Of a stretch of DNA of 64,000 nt, positions 18,185-27,467 are shown one piece after another. The stretch covers positions 62,001-126,000 of the forward strand of contig CAJWCU010000004.1 of NCBI GenBank assembly GCA_913030825.1. The letters are read 5' to 3'. Each line of letters starts with the position of its first letter. The stretch's first letter is position 1. The notes under the pieces were generated by a model. That model saw only the letters and a program-made list of their open reading frames with translations. It did not search any database and was not told the origin of the DNA. Origin of the DNA: an uncultured Rhodospirillaceae bacterium. Lineage in GTDB: Bacteria > Pseudomonadota > Alphaproteobacteria > Rhodospirillales > Casp-alpha2. Position numbers and translations under genes: made by a program.

Positions 18185-19168
18185 TCAGGCCGCGTCGTAG
18201 GTTTCCATGTGATCGCGGCCGTGCGGCGCGGTTAGGTCCTGGTCCGGGCCCTTGGGGATGATCCCCGTGGGGTTGATGGATTTGTGGCTGCCGTAGTAGT
18301 GCGCCTTGATGGCGTCCATATCGATCGTTCCGGCGATGCCTTCGTGCTGATAGAGATCGCGCAGATAGCGCGACAGGTTCGGGTAATCGGCGATCCGCCG
18401 GATGTTGCATTTGAAATGGCCGACATAGACCGGATCGAAACGCAGCAGGGTGGTGAACAGCCGCCAATCGGCCTCGGTCAGGCGGGGGCCCGCGAGATAC
18501 CGGCTTTCGCCGAGAAGGTCGTCCAGCCAATCGAGCGAGTCGAATAGCTCGGTGACCGCTTCGTCATAAGCGCCTTGGCTGGTCGCGAAACCGGCCTTGT
18601 AGACGCCGTTGTTGACCGTGCGGTAGACGCGTTCGTTGACGGCGTCGATATCCTCCCGAAGGTGGCAGGGATAATAGTTTCCTGACTTGGCGCCGACGCC
18701 GTCGAAGGCAGAATTGAACATGCGGATGATCTCCGCCGACTCGTTGCTGACGATGGTCCCGGTTTGCTTGTCCCAAAGGGTCGGCACGGTGACCCGGCCC
18801 GAATAGTCGGGCTTGGCGGCCGTATAGACCTGATGCAGGAAGCGGGCATCGTTGACCGGATCTGCGCCCGGCGCGATTTCCCATCCGTTCTCCAGCATCA
18901 GCGGCTCGACCACGGTGACGGAAATCATGTCTTCCAAACCCTTCAGGGCGCGGAAGATCATCGTTCGGTGGGCCCAGGGGCAGGCGGCGGCGACATACAG
19001 GTGATATCGCCCGGCCTCGGCCTTGAAGCCGCCCTGGCCCGTCGGGCCGGGGCTGCCGTCCTTGGTGACCCAGTTGCGGAAGACCGAATCTTCACGTTGG
19101 AACCGGCCGCCCGATTTCTTGGTGTCGTACCATTTGTCGTGCCATTCGCCGTTGACCAGAAGTCCCAT
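18185..19168 (-). CDS. Glutathionyl-hydroquinone reductase (YqjG/ECM4 family)
   Basis: A 327-residue Xi-class GST that uses glutathione to reduce glutathionyl-hydroquinones back to hydroquinones. The catalytic Cys63 is in AACPWAHRTM, the family signature. The GRVTVPTLWDKQTGTIVSNESAEIIRMFN stretch binds glutathione, and the long C-terminal helical domain includes RLTEADWRLFTTLLRFDPVYVGHFKCN. Middle gene of the azoR-led operon, 46 bases after azoR. Length matches the family (about 320-330). Confidence 0.94.
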   Translation of the reverse strand: MGLLVNGEWHDKWYDTKKSGGRFQREDSVFRNWVTKDGSPGPTGQGGFKAEAGRYHLYVAAACPWAHRTMIFRALKGLEDMISVTVVEPLMLENGWEIAPGADPVNDARFLHQVYTAAKPDYSGRVTVPTLWDKQTGTIVSNESAEIIRMFNSAFDGVGAKSGNYYPCHLREDIDAVNERVYRTVNNGVYKAGFATSQGAYDEAVTELFDSLDWLDDLLGESRYLAGPRLTEADWRLFTTLLRFDPVYVGHFKCNIRRIADYPNLSRYLRDLYQHEGIAGTIDMDAIKAHYYGSHKSINPTGIIPKGPDQDLTAPHGRDHMETYDAA

Positions 19169-19214
19169 GGTCTTGCTCCTTTCATACCTATTCGTGGTTT
19201 CGGAAGGGGCGGCC

Positions 19215-19859
19215 TCAGGCCGCCTCGGCGGCGATCAGGCTTTCGATTTCAGCTTCCGCGGCCTGGATACCGTCCGGTCCCTTGGCCGTGCCTTCGGCGT
19301 AGACGACCGTGATGTCTTCCAGGCCGACGAAGTTCAGGATCCGGCGCAGGTAGGGCTCCAGGTGGTCCAGGTGATTGAACGGGGTGCCCGGGCCGTAAAC
19401 GCCACCGCGTGAGGTGACGATGTAGACCGGCCGGTCGGCGAGCAGCCCCTTGGGTCCTTCGCCCGTCGGCAGGAACGTCCGGCCGTAGCGCGCGATGTGA
19501 TCCAGCCAGACCTTCAGCAGCGACGAAATGCCGAAGTTATGCATCGGCGCGGCGATCACGATGGGGCCGGCGGCGATCAATTCATCAACCAGTTCGTCGG
19601 ACAGCGCGATGGCGGCTTTCTGTTCGCCGGAGCGGTCCTCTTCCGGAGTGTAGAAGGCGCCGATGGTGGTGCTGTCCAGGTGGGGCAGCGGATTGGCGCC
19701 CAGGTCGCGATGATTGATCTCGGCATCGCCGGCTTTGGCGGCCAATCCTTCGGCCAGGCGCTTAGCCAGGTTGGTCGAAACGGCGTCGACCGTATTGGGG
19801 CTGGAGGTGATCAAAAGGATCGGTTGCGGTTCGGTGTTCTGATTGGCGGCGGCGGTCAT
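19215..19859 (-). CDS. azoR: FMN-dependent NADH:quinone oxidoreductase/azoreductase
   Basis: A 214-residue flavodoxin-fold enzyme. The N-terminal LLITSSPNTVDAVSTNLAKRLAEGL binds the FMN phosphate; APMHNFGISSLLKVWLDHIARYGRTF and TSRGGVYG are the FMN-ring contacts. AzoR-type enzymes reduce quinones by two electrons and protect from thiol-reactive quinones. It is the first gene of the three-gene - strand operon and is divergent from a LysR regulator gene 170 bases away, a common arrangement for regulator and target. Confidence 0.9.
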   Translation of the reverse strand: MTAAANQNTEPQPILLITSSPNTVDAVSTNLAKRLAEGLAAKAGDAEINHRDLGANPLPHLDSTTIGAFYTPEEDRSGEQKAAIALSDELVDELIAAGPIVIAAPMHNFGISSLLKVWLDHIARYGRTFLPTGEGPKGLLADRPVYIVTSRGGVYGPGTPFNHLDHLEPYLRRILNFVGLEDITVVYAEGTAKGPDGIQAAEAEIESLIAAEAA

Positions 19860-19993
19860 GGCTCTGGTCCTTCATATCGTGTTGTTTCGTTTGGCCCGCC
19901 ATGCCTGCGGGATGGGAGATGCCCGGCGGCGGCGGTGTTGAGAGGACCCTACGCCTGAGCGAAAAAGTAGACAATCGGCCAAAATGGAATATG

Positions 19994-20015
19994 ATTGTTT
20001 ATACAAAGAAACAAT
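19994..20015. promoter_or_regulatory. Candidate LysR-type operator between azoR and its divergent regulator
   Basis: ATTGTTT (19994-20000) and AAACAAT (20009-20015) form a perfect seven-base inverted repeat with an eight-base spacer in an otherwise AT-rich patch, 15 bases before the LysR ATG. Position and shape fit a LysR autoregulatory site that would also act on the azoR operon. Confidence 0.55.
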
Positions 20016-20029
20016 AATAGGGTCCGGCA

Positions 20030-20947
20030 ATGGATCAACTGACGGGCATGGCGGTCTTCGCCAAGGTGGTGGAAAACGGCACGTTTTCGGGGGCCGCGCG
20101 GGAATTGGGGCTCAGCAAGGGCGCCGTTTCCAAGCAGGTCGCACGGTTGGAGGACCGGCTGGGCGCGCGTTTGCTCAACCGGACGACCCGGCGGTCCAGC
20201 CTGACGGAGGTCGGCTCCGCCTTTTACGAACGCTGCCGGCGCATCGTCGCCGAGGCGGAAGAGGCGGAACTGGCGGTCACCCGCCTGCATGCGGAGCCGC
20301 GCGGCACGCTGCGGGTCAACCTGCCCATGTCCTTCGGCCTGCTGCACGTCGCGGACGCCTTGCCGGATTTCATGGCGGCTTATCCGGAAATTCAATTGGA
20401 CGTGTCGCTCGACGACCGGGTGGTCGACGTGGTGGACGAAGGCTACGACATGGTCATCCGCATCACGTCTTTGCCCGATTCGTCCCTGATCGCCCGGCGC
20501 TTGGCGGTATTCCGCGTGGTGACCTGCGCCAGCCCGGAATATTGGGCCGAACACGGCACGCCCAAGCATCCCAAGGATCTGGCGGGGCATACCTGCCTCC
20601 TCTACAGCTACCTCTCCAGTCTGGACGAATGGCGCTACCACGGGCCGGACGGACCCATCGACGTGAAGGTCAACGGCCCCATGAAGGCCAACAACGGCGA
20701 CATGCTGCGGGCCGCCGCCGTGGCCGGGTTGGGCATCGTGCGCTCGCCCACCTTCATCGTCGGCCGCGATCTTTATGAAGGACGGCTCAAACCCGTTCTG
20801 ATGGATTACGAGGAAACCGGGCGCGGCATCTACGCGGTCTACCCCCACAACCGGCATCTCTCGGCCAAGGTCCGCGCCTTCGTCGATTTCCTGGCCGCGC
20901 GTTTCGGCGACACGCCGGAATGGGACCGGCCCTGCCCCGAAAGCTGA
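20030..20947 (+). CDS. LysR family transcriptional regulator (probable quinone-stress regulator)
   Basis: A 305-residue regulator. The N-terminal winged helix-turn-helix (about 1-60) has the pattern FAKVVENGTFSGAARELGLSKGAVSKQVARLEDRLGARLLNRTTR; an effector-binding domain follows from about residue 90. The HTH resembles the CrgA/AaeR-type subgroup that often controls a divergent oxidoreductase. Its gene faces the azoR - glutathionyl-hydroquinone reductase - pirin operon, so control of that operon in response to quinones or similar compounds is the likely role. This is inferred from position. Confidence 0.88.
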   Translation: MDQLTGMAVFAKVVENGTFSGAARELGLSKGAVSKQVARLEDRLGARLLNRTTRRSSLTEVGSAFYERCRRIVAEAEEAELAVTRLHAEPRGTLRVNLPMSFGLLHVADALPDFMAAYPEIQLDVSLDDRVVDVVDEGYDMVIRITSLPDSSLIARRLAVFRVVTCASPEYWAEHGTPKHPKDLAGHTCLLYSYLSSLDEWRYHGPDGPIDVKVNGPMKANNGDMLRAAAVAGLGIVRSPTFIVGRDLYEGRLKPVLMDYEETGRGIYAVYPHNRHLSAKVRAFVDFLAARFGDTPEWDRPCPES

Positions 20948-21022
20948 AAAATTGGATTTCGCCGGTCCGGCGTCGTGGGTTAGGCTCTAGACGCAGGGGG
21001 GCGGACCGATTGGGGTTGGCCG

Positions 21023-21508
21023 ATGCAGGACCATGCGATTCGACAGGATGTCCGAGGGACATTCCTGGTCGAGGAATTACGGACCTTCCGCCTGGACAGC
21101 GGCAAAAGTTACGCCATCGTCGGTCATAACGAAAACCTGGGCCTGATCACCGATATCTGGTTCGGCAGCTTCGAGACCCACGATTATTTTCGCAACGTCT
21201 TGGAATTCATTTGCGACCGGTTCGATACGGGGCGCTATCACCTATGGCTGGCCGACTTGCGGCATATGTCCAGCGGCTTTCAGGAATCAGAGGACTGGTT
21301 GGCCGATTACGTCTTCCCGCGCGTGATCGTAGGCGGTCTGATGCGCGAGGCGGTCGTTCTGCCGAAACAGATCGAGGATCTGCCGTCCGACTTCGACGTG
21401 TTCGGATCGGCCTCGGCAGCCTTAAAAAAGATCACCGACGGACGGGTTCGCGGTTTCGACGATCTGGAGCGGGCGCGGGCCTGGTTGCTGGACGGCAACC
21501 GGCCCTGA
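21023..21508 (+). CDS. Conserved hypothetical protein, possibly STAS/SpoIIAA-like
   Basis: A 161-residue soluble protein. The alternation of strands and helices, with a DIWFGSFETHDYFRNVLEFICDRF segment then LWLADLRHM, resembles stand-alone STAS/SpoIIAA-like proteins where a partner surface follows a central strand. No Ser in a clear phosphorylation context can be assigned. It lies 75 bases after the LysR gene in the same direction and converges with the dioxygenase gene. Function unknown; the fold call is tentative. Confidence 0.65.
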   Translation: MQDHAIRQDVRGTFLVEELRTFRLDSGKSYAIVGHNENLGLITDIWFGSFETHDYFRNVLEFICDRFDTGRYHLWLADLRHMSSGFQESEDWLADYVFPRVIVGGLMREAVVLPKQIEDLPSDFDVFGSASAALKKITDGRVRGFDDLERARAWLLDGNRP

Positions 21509-21520
21509 CGGCCGACACGC

Positions 21521-22357
21521 CTAGAACGGAACTTCGCCCTGCAGGATGACCCGGTGCATGACCCGGCCTTCCTTCACGTCGTAGTCGCGATGGGCGAGGT
21601 GCAGGGTCGCCCGGTTGTCCCAAAGCACCAGATCGCCCGGCCGCCATTGGTGGCGGTAGGTGACGTCCGGCGTGACGGTGCGGGCCAAGAGGTCGTTTAT
21701 GAAGGTCTGGCTTTCGTCGGGCGCCATGCCGTCGAAATGGGCGAGCTTGCCCGGATGGACGTAGATCGCCTTTTTCCCCGTTTCCGGATGGGTGCGGATG
21801 AAGGGATGGCGCTGCGGCTCCGCCGTCAGGGCCGAGCGGGTCGAATCGTTGACGTATTCGGTGTCCTGTTCGATCACGTTGACGGTGATCATCGCCGCCA
21901 GGCGGTCCTGTTCGTCCTGCGGCAGACCCGCATAGGCCGCCTGCATGTTGGCGAAGCCCGTGTCGCCGCCCTTGGACGGCAGCTGGATCGCGTAGAGCGC
22001 CGTCATCTTGGGCGGGCGGGCATGGTTGGTATGGTCCGTATGCCAGTCCTTGGCGCCGATCGGCACGATTTCGCCGTCCAGCACCCGTTTCGCGCGGCGG
22101 CTGTCCAGCACGGCGATCTTGGGATGTTCAGGCATCAACAGCTCGGTCAGATGCTGGTCCATCAGGTCGCCGAACAGGGACATGGCGTCGAGATACTGCG
22201 CCGGCGTCAGGTTCTGATCGCGGACGACCAGGACAAGATTCTCGTGAACGCCGTCTCTCAACGCGTTCAGGTCGTCGTTGGTGATCGGGGCGGACAGGTC
22301 GATGCCCGTCGCCTCGATGCCGAGGTTATCGGCAAGGGGGGTCAGTGTCAGGGCCAC
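21521..22357 (-). CDS. TauD/TfdA family Fe(II)/2-oxoglutarate dioxygenase
   Basis: A 278-residue non-haem iron oxygenase. The iron triad is visible as His106 and Asp108 (WHTDHT) and His253 (DNRATLHLAH), and the 2-oxoglutarate-binding Arg is in MHRV near the C-terminus. Substrates in this family range from taurine to alkyl sulfates and herbicides and cannot be fixed from sequence. The start is GTG 22357 with a strong AGGAGA site; no nearby ATG gives the family N-terminus. It stands apart from its neighbours, with 128 bases upstream. Confidence 0.88.
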   Translation of the reverse strand: MALTLTPLADNLGIEATGIDLSAPITNDDLNALRDGVHENLVLVVRDQNLTPAQYLDAMSLFGDLMDQHLTELLMPEHPKIAVLDSRRAKRVLDGEIVPIGAKDWHTDHTNHARPPKMTALYAIQLPSKGGDTGFANMQAAYAGLPQDEQDRLAAMITVNVIEQDTEYVNDSTRSALTAEPQRHPFIRTHPETGKKAIYVHPGKLAHFDGMAPDESQTFINDLLARTVTPDVTYRHQWRPGDLVLWDNRATLHLAHRDYDVKEGRVMHRVILQGEVPF

Positions 22358-22485
22358 GGGATGTCTCCTCAGGGTTTTTGTTTTCCACAGCCAGCGGCAA
22401 TGATACGCGCGGTCGGCGCATATTAGATGTGAGAAATTCTCGGGTCAGGATCAAACGGCCGTAAAGGCCGCCGAAAACGCCGGGA

Positions 22486-24621
22486 TCAGCGGCCTTCGCG
22501 CCACCAGGCGGCCATCAGGGTGCCGAGCGCCAGCACGGCCAGCAACAGGCCGGACAGCAGCGGCACGTCCTTCAATCCGGTCACCACATAGGCCTTATGG
22601 GCGACCAGTCCGACCCAGCCGCGGCCCGCCTGATCGCGCCCCGGATCGACGCGGCGCAGGTCGGGAATACCGTCGGCCAGCCAGCGCACCGAGCCGCCGG
22701 TGCGTTCGGTGACCGGTTTGAGAATGTCTTCGGTCGCCCGCAGGTCCGACAGTTCCAGCGGGTTCAATTCGCCCGACGCGACCAGGGCGCTCAAACTCCC
22801 CTCGGCAAGCCGGTACAGGCCGATTTCCGTTGCCGCCACTTCGCCGCGCCACAGACCCGGCGCGGCGCTTTTCAATTCCATTTCCTGGGAGGCACCCGAC
22901 GGGGCGGTGACCTGAACATGGCCGACGCTGTCCTTCAACGTCCGTCGCTCCACCGTCAGCTTGCCCGCCCGCACCCGGGCATGCAGGCTTTCTTCTTCCA
23001 GGTCCGGCTCGCGCATCAGCCAATGGGCGAGACGGCGCAGCAACTCTCCCTGAGGCCCGCCGCCGTCGAAGCCACGCGCCCATAGCCAGATATGATCCGA
23101 CATCATCTGCGCCACGCGGCCCTTGCCGATACGGTCGAGCAGTAGGATTGGTTGCTCCTGAATCCCGGTCATCAGGGTGTTGCCGCCGGTCTTCTCGCCC
23201 GCGATCTGGCGGAACCAACGGCCCCAGATGGGGTCGGCCTTGGGATCGAAGCCGGGCCGCATCAAGGCCGCCGTCACCGGATGGCGTAGGCCGATATCGG
23301 AAATCCGGGGGCGGTAGCCCGCTTCGACGATCTCGCCTGTCGGCTCGGCCGGTAGAATATCGCGCAGCGGCGAATGATAGAGGCTCGCCCGCCCGGCGAA
23401 TTCCGGGCCGACGGCCATCAACAGGGCCCCGCCCTGGCGCACCCGTTCGGCGATGTTGGCCAGGTGCTGGGTCTGCAGCACGCCGCGCTTGAGATAGCGG
23501 TCGAAGACGATCAGATCGAATTCGTCCAGCCGTTCGACGAACAGCTCGTGCGTCGGAAAGGCGATCAGGGCCAGTTCGTTCAACGGCGTGAAATCGTCCT
23601 TGTCCGGCGGGCGCAGGATCGTGAAATGCACGAGGTCGACCGAGGGGTCGGACTTCAAAAGATTTCGCCAGGTCCGCTCCGCCGCATGGGGCTGACCGGA
23701 AATCAGCAGCACCCGCAACCGGTCGCGTACGCCGTTGACCGATACCAGGGCCCGGTTGTTGACAGTCGACAGCTCGCCTTCCGCCGGAGCCACCGACATT
23801 TCCGCCAGGGTCGGCCCGGCGTGGTCCAGCTTGATCGTGTGGGTCTGGTCCTCGCCGACCGGAACCAGGGCGGTTTCCGTCTCGATCCCGTCGATCTTGA
23901 ATTCCACCTTGGCCGTCGCCCGGCCCGTGGTGCCGTCCTTGCGGGCGTGCTTGTCCTCGATCCGGTAGGTGATGGTCACTTCCTTGCCGACGATGCCGTA
24001 GCCGGGCGCGTTCTTGACGACCAGGCGCCGGTCGGTCTCGTCCCGCTTGCCGGTCAGCAACACATGCAGCGGCCCGCGCAGGCCCGCGTTTCGGGTGGTG
24101 GTGGCCGGTTCATCCGCTGCGCCCTCGGTCGCCTCGCCCCGCAATTCCTTGGGCAGGTCGTGGACCTGGCCGTCGGTGATGACGACGGCCCCGGCGAAGC
24201 GATGCGGCGAGATTTCCGCCGACGCCGTGGTCAGCGCATCCATCAGGCGGGTGCCCGGCCGGTCGTCGGCGGCGGAATCGGTGACCTCGACGACGCGGAC
24301 CTCCAGGTCCTTCTGATCGTCGATGGCGGCCATCAGTTTCTCTTCGGCATCGGAAATCTGTTTCAGGCGCTCGCCGGTTTTCTGGCTCGATGTCCGGTCG
24401 ATGACGATCAATGCCTCGTCCGGCTGGGGTTCGCGCTGTTCGTTGACGATGCGGGGGTCGGCCAGGGCCAGCAGCAGCACGCAGAGAAACAGGAAGCGGA
24501 ACAACGAGCCCTTGGCCCGGCGGCTGACCCCGACGGCCAGCAGCGCCAGGCCGAGCAGCGCCACGACGGCCAGGAACGGCATCGGGACCAGGGGCGAGAA
24601 TTGAATGGCGGCGGCGGTCAT
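22486..24621 (-). CDS. Membrane protein with VWA-like and glutamine-amidotransferase-like domains
   Basis: A 711-residue protein. Two N-terminal membrane helices (about 14-32 and 40-54) are followed by a VWA-like domain whose metal-site motif reads DRTSS (Asp75, Thr77, Ser79) and later VVITDGQVHD. A class I glutamine-amidotransferase-like region lies near the middle (LLISGQPHAAERTW, FDLIVFDRYL, GGALLMAVGPEFAG) but lacks a catalytic Cys in the usual place. A last helix is near residues 690-706. It ends the MoxR-DUF58-DUF4159 block, 22 bases after the DUF4159 gene. Exact role unknown; a membrane partner of the MoxR ATPase is inferred. Confidence 0.8.
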   Translation of the reverse strand: MTAAAIQFSPLVPMPFLAVVALLGLALLAVGVSRRAKGSLFRFLFLCVLLLALADPRIVNEQREPQPDEALIVIDRTSSQKTGERLKQISDAEEKLMAAIDDQKDLEVRVVEVTDSAADDRPGTRLMDALTTASAEISPHRFAGAVVITDGQVHDLPKELRGEATEGAADEPATTTRNAGLRGPLHVLLTGKRDETDRRLVVKNAPGYGIVGKEVTITYRIEDKHARKDGTTGRATAKVEFKIDGIETETALVPVGEDQTHTIKLDHAGPTLAEMSVAPAEGELSTVNNRALVSVNGVRDRLRVLLISGQPHAAERTWRNLLKSDPSVDLVHFTILRPPDKDDFTPLNELALIAFPTHELFVERLDEFDLIVFDRYLKRGVLQTQHLANIAERVRQGGALLMAVGPEFAGRASLYHSPLRDILPAEPTGEIVEAGYRPRISDIGLRHPVTAALMRPGFDPKADPIWGRWFRQIAGEKTGGNTLMTGIQEQPILLLDRIGKGRVAQMMSDHIWLWARGFDGGGPQGELLRRLAHWLMREPDLEEESLHARVRAGKLTVERRTLKDSVGHVQVTAPSGASQEMELKSAAPGLWRGEVAATEIGLYRLAEGSLSALVASGELNPLELSDLRATEDILKPVTERTGGSVRWLADGIPDLRRVDPGRDQAGRGWVGLVAHKAYVVTGLKDVPLLSGLLLAVLALGTLMAAWWREGR

Positions 24622-24643
24622 GGTTGCTGTCCCGTGGCCTCCG

Positions 24644-27448
24644 TCAATTACCCAACCGGCGGAGGATCGCCGGAAGGTGAACCTGATCGGCCTTGTAGTT
24701 ACCGGTCAGGACGTACATCACCAGGTTGATGCCGAAGCGGAAGGCCAGTTCGCGTTGCCGTTCGCCCCCCGGCACGGCGGGATAGAGGGCCTGTTGCGTG
24801 TCTTCGTCCAGCGCCCAGGCGGCGGCCCAATCGTTGCCGCCGGCCAGCACCGGAGAAACACCGTCGTTGACCCTGGCCCCCGCCCGTTCGATCCAAAGCG
24901 GGCTTCCGGTCCAGCGGCCAGGGAAATCCTGCAACAGGTAGAACGAGCGCGTCAGCACGTGGTTGGGCGGGGCGACGACCAGCGGCGGGATATCCAACTT
25001 CCGGGCGAGGGCGCGCAATTCGCCCAGGTCGGCACTCCCTGTGCGGTCGCGCGTATCGAACAGGATCGTGCCACCGTTCTGCAGGTAGGCATTGATCTTG
25101 GTTCGCGCCGTCTCGGTCATGTCGGAGGCCCCCGGCGCCACCGGCCAATACATCAGCGGGAAGAACGCCAATTCGTCCGTGTTGGGATCGACGCCACGGG
25201 GATCGGCAAGCTCCGCCGCCGTGCGCCGACGCACGATCAGCGACAGACCGGTCAGGCCCAGGCGCGACACGCGATCGACCTCAGCATCGCCGGTGATGAC
25301 ATAGGCGAGGCGCGTCTGCGTGCTGTTGGCGAGGGCGTCGTCGTCGCCGGTCTGGCCCGGCACGCCGGCGGCTGCACCCGGCGGCGGGGCGATGGTTCGG
25401 GCACCCTGGGCGATATCCTGCGCGGCGGCAGGGGCGGGCGCCATCAGGCCGCCGCCGACGACGGCGAAGGCCAGCAGCGGAGCGGCCAGGCGCGGTGGGC
25501 GGAGCAATCCGCGCAGCCATAGGCTGATGGCGAAATCGGCGAGGGCGAGCAAGGCCGCCAGCATGAACAGCCAAGGCCGCAGGTCGATGGCCGGGCTGCC
25601 GCCGTAGACGGCGCGCGACGCCGCCACGGACAGATCGCCCAGGGGCATCGGAACGGCGGCTTCGCGGCCCAGGTTCAGGGCCCGGCGGTTGTTGCCCCGG
25701 CCATAAAGGCCCGGCGGGTTTTTGGGCGAGACGGGGGTTTCGGCGAAGGTTTCCTGCGGGATCGAGGCCGTATCCGGCGGCGCATCGCCGAGCGCGCCGA
25801 AAGCGTCGAGCGTCTGGATCGGCTCCAGCGGCGGGCCCTGTCCGGCGTCGACCACGCCCTGGCTGAGGGCGACCAGACGCTGCAGCATTTCGACCAGCAG
25901 GCCCGACAGCGCCAGGTTCGACCATTGCGTATTGGCTGTGGTGTGGAACAACACCAGCCAGCCCTTGCCCTGGCGTTCGGCGGTGACCAGCGGCGTACCG
26001 TCGGACAATCGCGCCCAGGTCTTGCGTTCCAGGTCCAACGACGGCTGCGCCAGGACCTGACGGTTGACCGTCACGTCGTCGGGGATGGCTAGGCCGTGGA
26101 ACGGGCTTTCCGTATCGAAGGGGGCCAGCTTCGCCGGTTGCGTCCAGGACATGGCGCCGCCGATCACCCGGTCGCCCCGGCGCAGCGGCACGGGCACCAG
26201 GATCGTATCGCCGGCCGTGGCCCGCCCGCCCGTCGCCTGGGCCAGAAGGGGGCCGGCGAAGCGCACGGCGACGCCGCCGTCTTCCATCCACCCCCGGACG
26301 GCGACCCGGTCGGGCCCGGCCAGGGTGCCTGGGTCGGGCAGGATCATCAGCGCCAGGCGGCGGCGCAGCAGGCCGCCGATCGTGCCCTGGCGGATTTCGC
26401 TGAACGGCTCCAGCGCACGGGTCAGATAGAATACGGAAGACAGTAACGGCAGTTCCGCCCCGCCTTCGCCAGTGACGATGCCGACCGGCCGCCGACGCCA
26501 GCGTTCGTCCAGCAGCACGACGGCGGCGGCCGAACCGCCTTCCTCCAAATCCAGGCGGACCAGCCGGTTGATCATTTCCGCCGGCATGTCCAATTGCACT
26601 TCGGCCGCCGTCTCGCCCGCCGGAAACACCATTTCCTCGCGCGCGGCCAGCCGTCCGTCGTCGGTGAAGGCGCGCAGGAAGGCGGTTTCCTCGGCGCGGT
26701 CGTCGGCCCGTTCGGCGCGCAGCGTGATCGCCCCGCCGTCGAGCACCGGCGGACGCAGGATCATCGGCGCCGCCGCGCCGGGGCCTTCCGTGACCACCGT
26801 CAGCGGCCCGAAGCGGACAAGCCCCGTGGCGAATTCGTCGGCGGCCCCATGGTCCAGGCCGTCCGACAGCCAGACCACCTGACCGCTCCGATCCTGTGCC
26901 AGGGACGATGCCGCCATCATGTCCAGGGTCTGTGGCCGGTCCGACGGCCAGGGCCGGGGCTGCAACGCCTGGGCGAAGTCCTGGGCCTGACGGGGGGTGA
27001 GGGTATGAACCTGTTCGGTTCCGGCACCGGCGGGCGGGGCGGCGGTGGTGACGACGGTGACGGCGCGGCCTTCGCGGGCGGCCTGATCGGACAACTGGGT
27101 CAGGAGACGGTGGCGCTGCGGCCAGTCCTTGGCCGCCGTCCATCCATTGTCGACGACCAGGATCAACGGGCCCGAGCCCTGCCATTGCGCGGCCTGATTG
27201 ATCAGCGGCCCGGCCGCCGCCAGGACGAGGAGACCGGCGATCGCCAGGCGCAACAGGATCAACCAGGGCGGCGTCTTGGCCGAGCTTTCCTCGCGCGTGA
27301 CCAGACCGAGCAGCAGGCGGAACGGCGGGAAGGTCACCCGGGTCGGCGCCGGCGGCGTCAGGCGCAGCAGCCACCAGATGACCGGCAGGGCGGCCAGGCC
27401 CAACAGGGCCCAGGGGGCGGTAAAGGCAAAGGCGCCGAGAGAGAACAT
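24644..27448 (-). CDS. BatA-like N-terminal / DUF4159 domain membrane protein
   Basis: A 934-residue protein. Residues 1-50 are the BatA/aerotolerance-type N-terminal module (helix 9-28), a second helix is at about 61-79, then comes a VWA-like domain with a degenerate metal site (Asp100-x-Gly-x-Thr104). Another helix pair lies near residues 620-665. The C-terminal 230 residues are DUF4159 (TRLAYVITGDAEVDRVSRLGL to the end, with ELAFFPLMYWPV and GGTILFDTRD). The gene sits 19 bases after DUF58 in the MoxR block. No biochemical function is established for the family. Confidence 0.88.
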   Translation of the reverse strand: MFSLGAFAFTAPWALLGLAALPVIWWLLRLTPPAPTRVTFPPFRLLLGLVTREESSAKTPPWLILLRLAIAGLLVLAAAGPLINQAAQWQGSGPLILVVDNGWTAAKDWPQRHRLLTQLSDQAAREGRAVTVVTTAAPPAGAGTEQVHTLTPRQAQDFAQALQPRPWPSDRPQTLDMMAASSLAQDRSGQVVWLSDGLDHGAADEFATGLVRFGPLTVVTEGPGAAAPMILRPPVLDGGAITLRAERADDRAEETAFLRAFTDDGRLAAREEMVFPAGETAAEVQLDMPAEMINRLVRLDLEEGGSAAAVVLLDERWRRRPVGIVTGEGGAELPLLSSVFYLTRALEPFSEIRQGTIGGLLRRRLALMILPDPGTLAGPDRVAVRGWMEDGGVAVRFAGPLLAQATGGRATAGDTILVPVPLRRGDRVIGGAMSWTQPAKLAPFDTESPFHGLAIPDDVTVNRQVLAQPSLDLERKTWARLSDGTPLVTAERQGKGWLVLFHTTANTQWSNLALSGLLVEMLQRLVALSQGVVDAGQGPPLEPIQTLDAFGALGDAPPDTASIPQETFAETPVSPKNPPGLYGRGNNRRALNLGREAAVPMPLGDLSVAASRAVYGGSPAIDLRPWLFMLAALLALADFAISLWLRGLLRPPRLAAPLLAFAVVGGGLMAPAPAAAQDIAQGARTIAPPPGAAAGVPGQTGDDDALANSTQTRLAYVITGDAEVDRVSRLGLTGLSLIVRRRTAAELADPRGVDPNTDELAFFPLMYWPVAPGASDMTETARTKINAYLQNGGTILFDTRDRTGSADLGELRALARKLDIPPLVVAPPNHVLTRSFYLLQDFPGRWTGSPLWIERAGARVNDGVSPVLAGGNDWAAAWALDEDTQQALYPAVPGGERQRELAFRFGINLVMYVLTGNYKADQVHLPAILRRLGN

Positions 27449-27467
27449 GGTCCGAGCCTCCCCGCGC

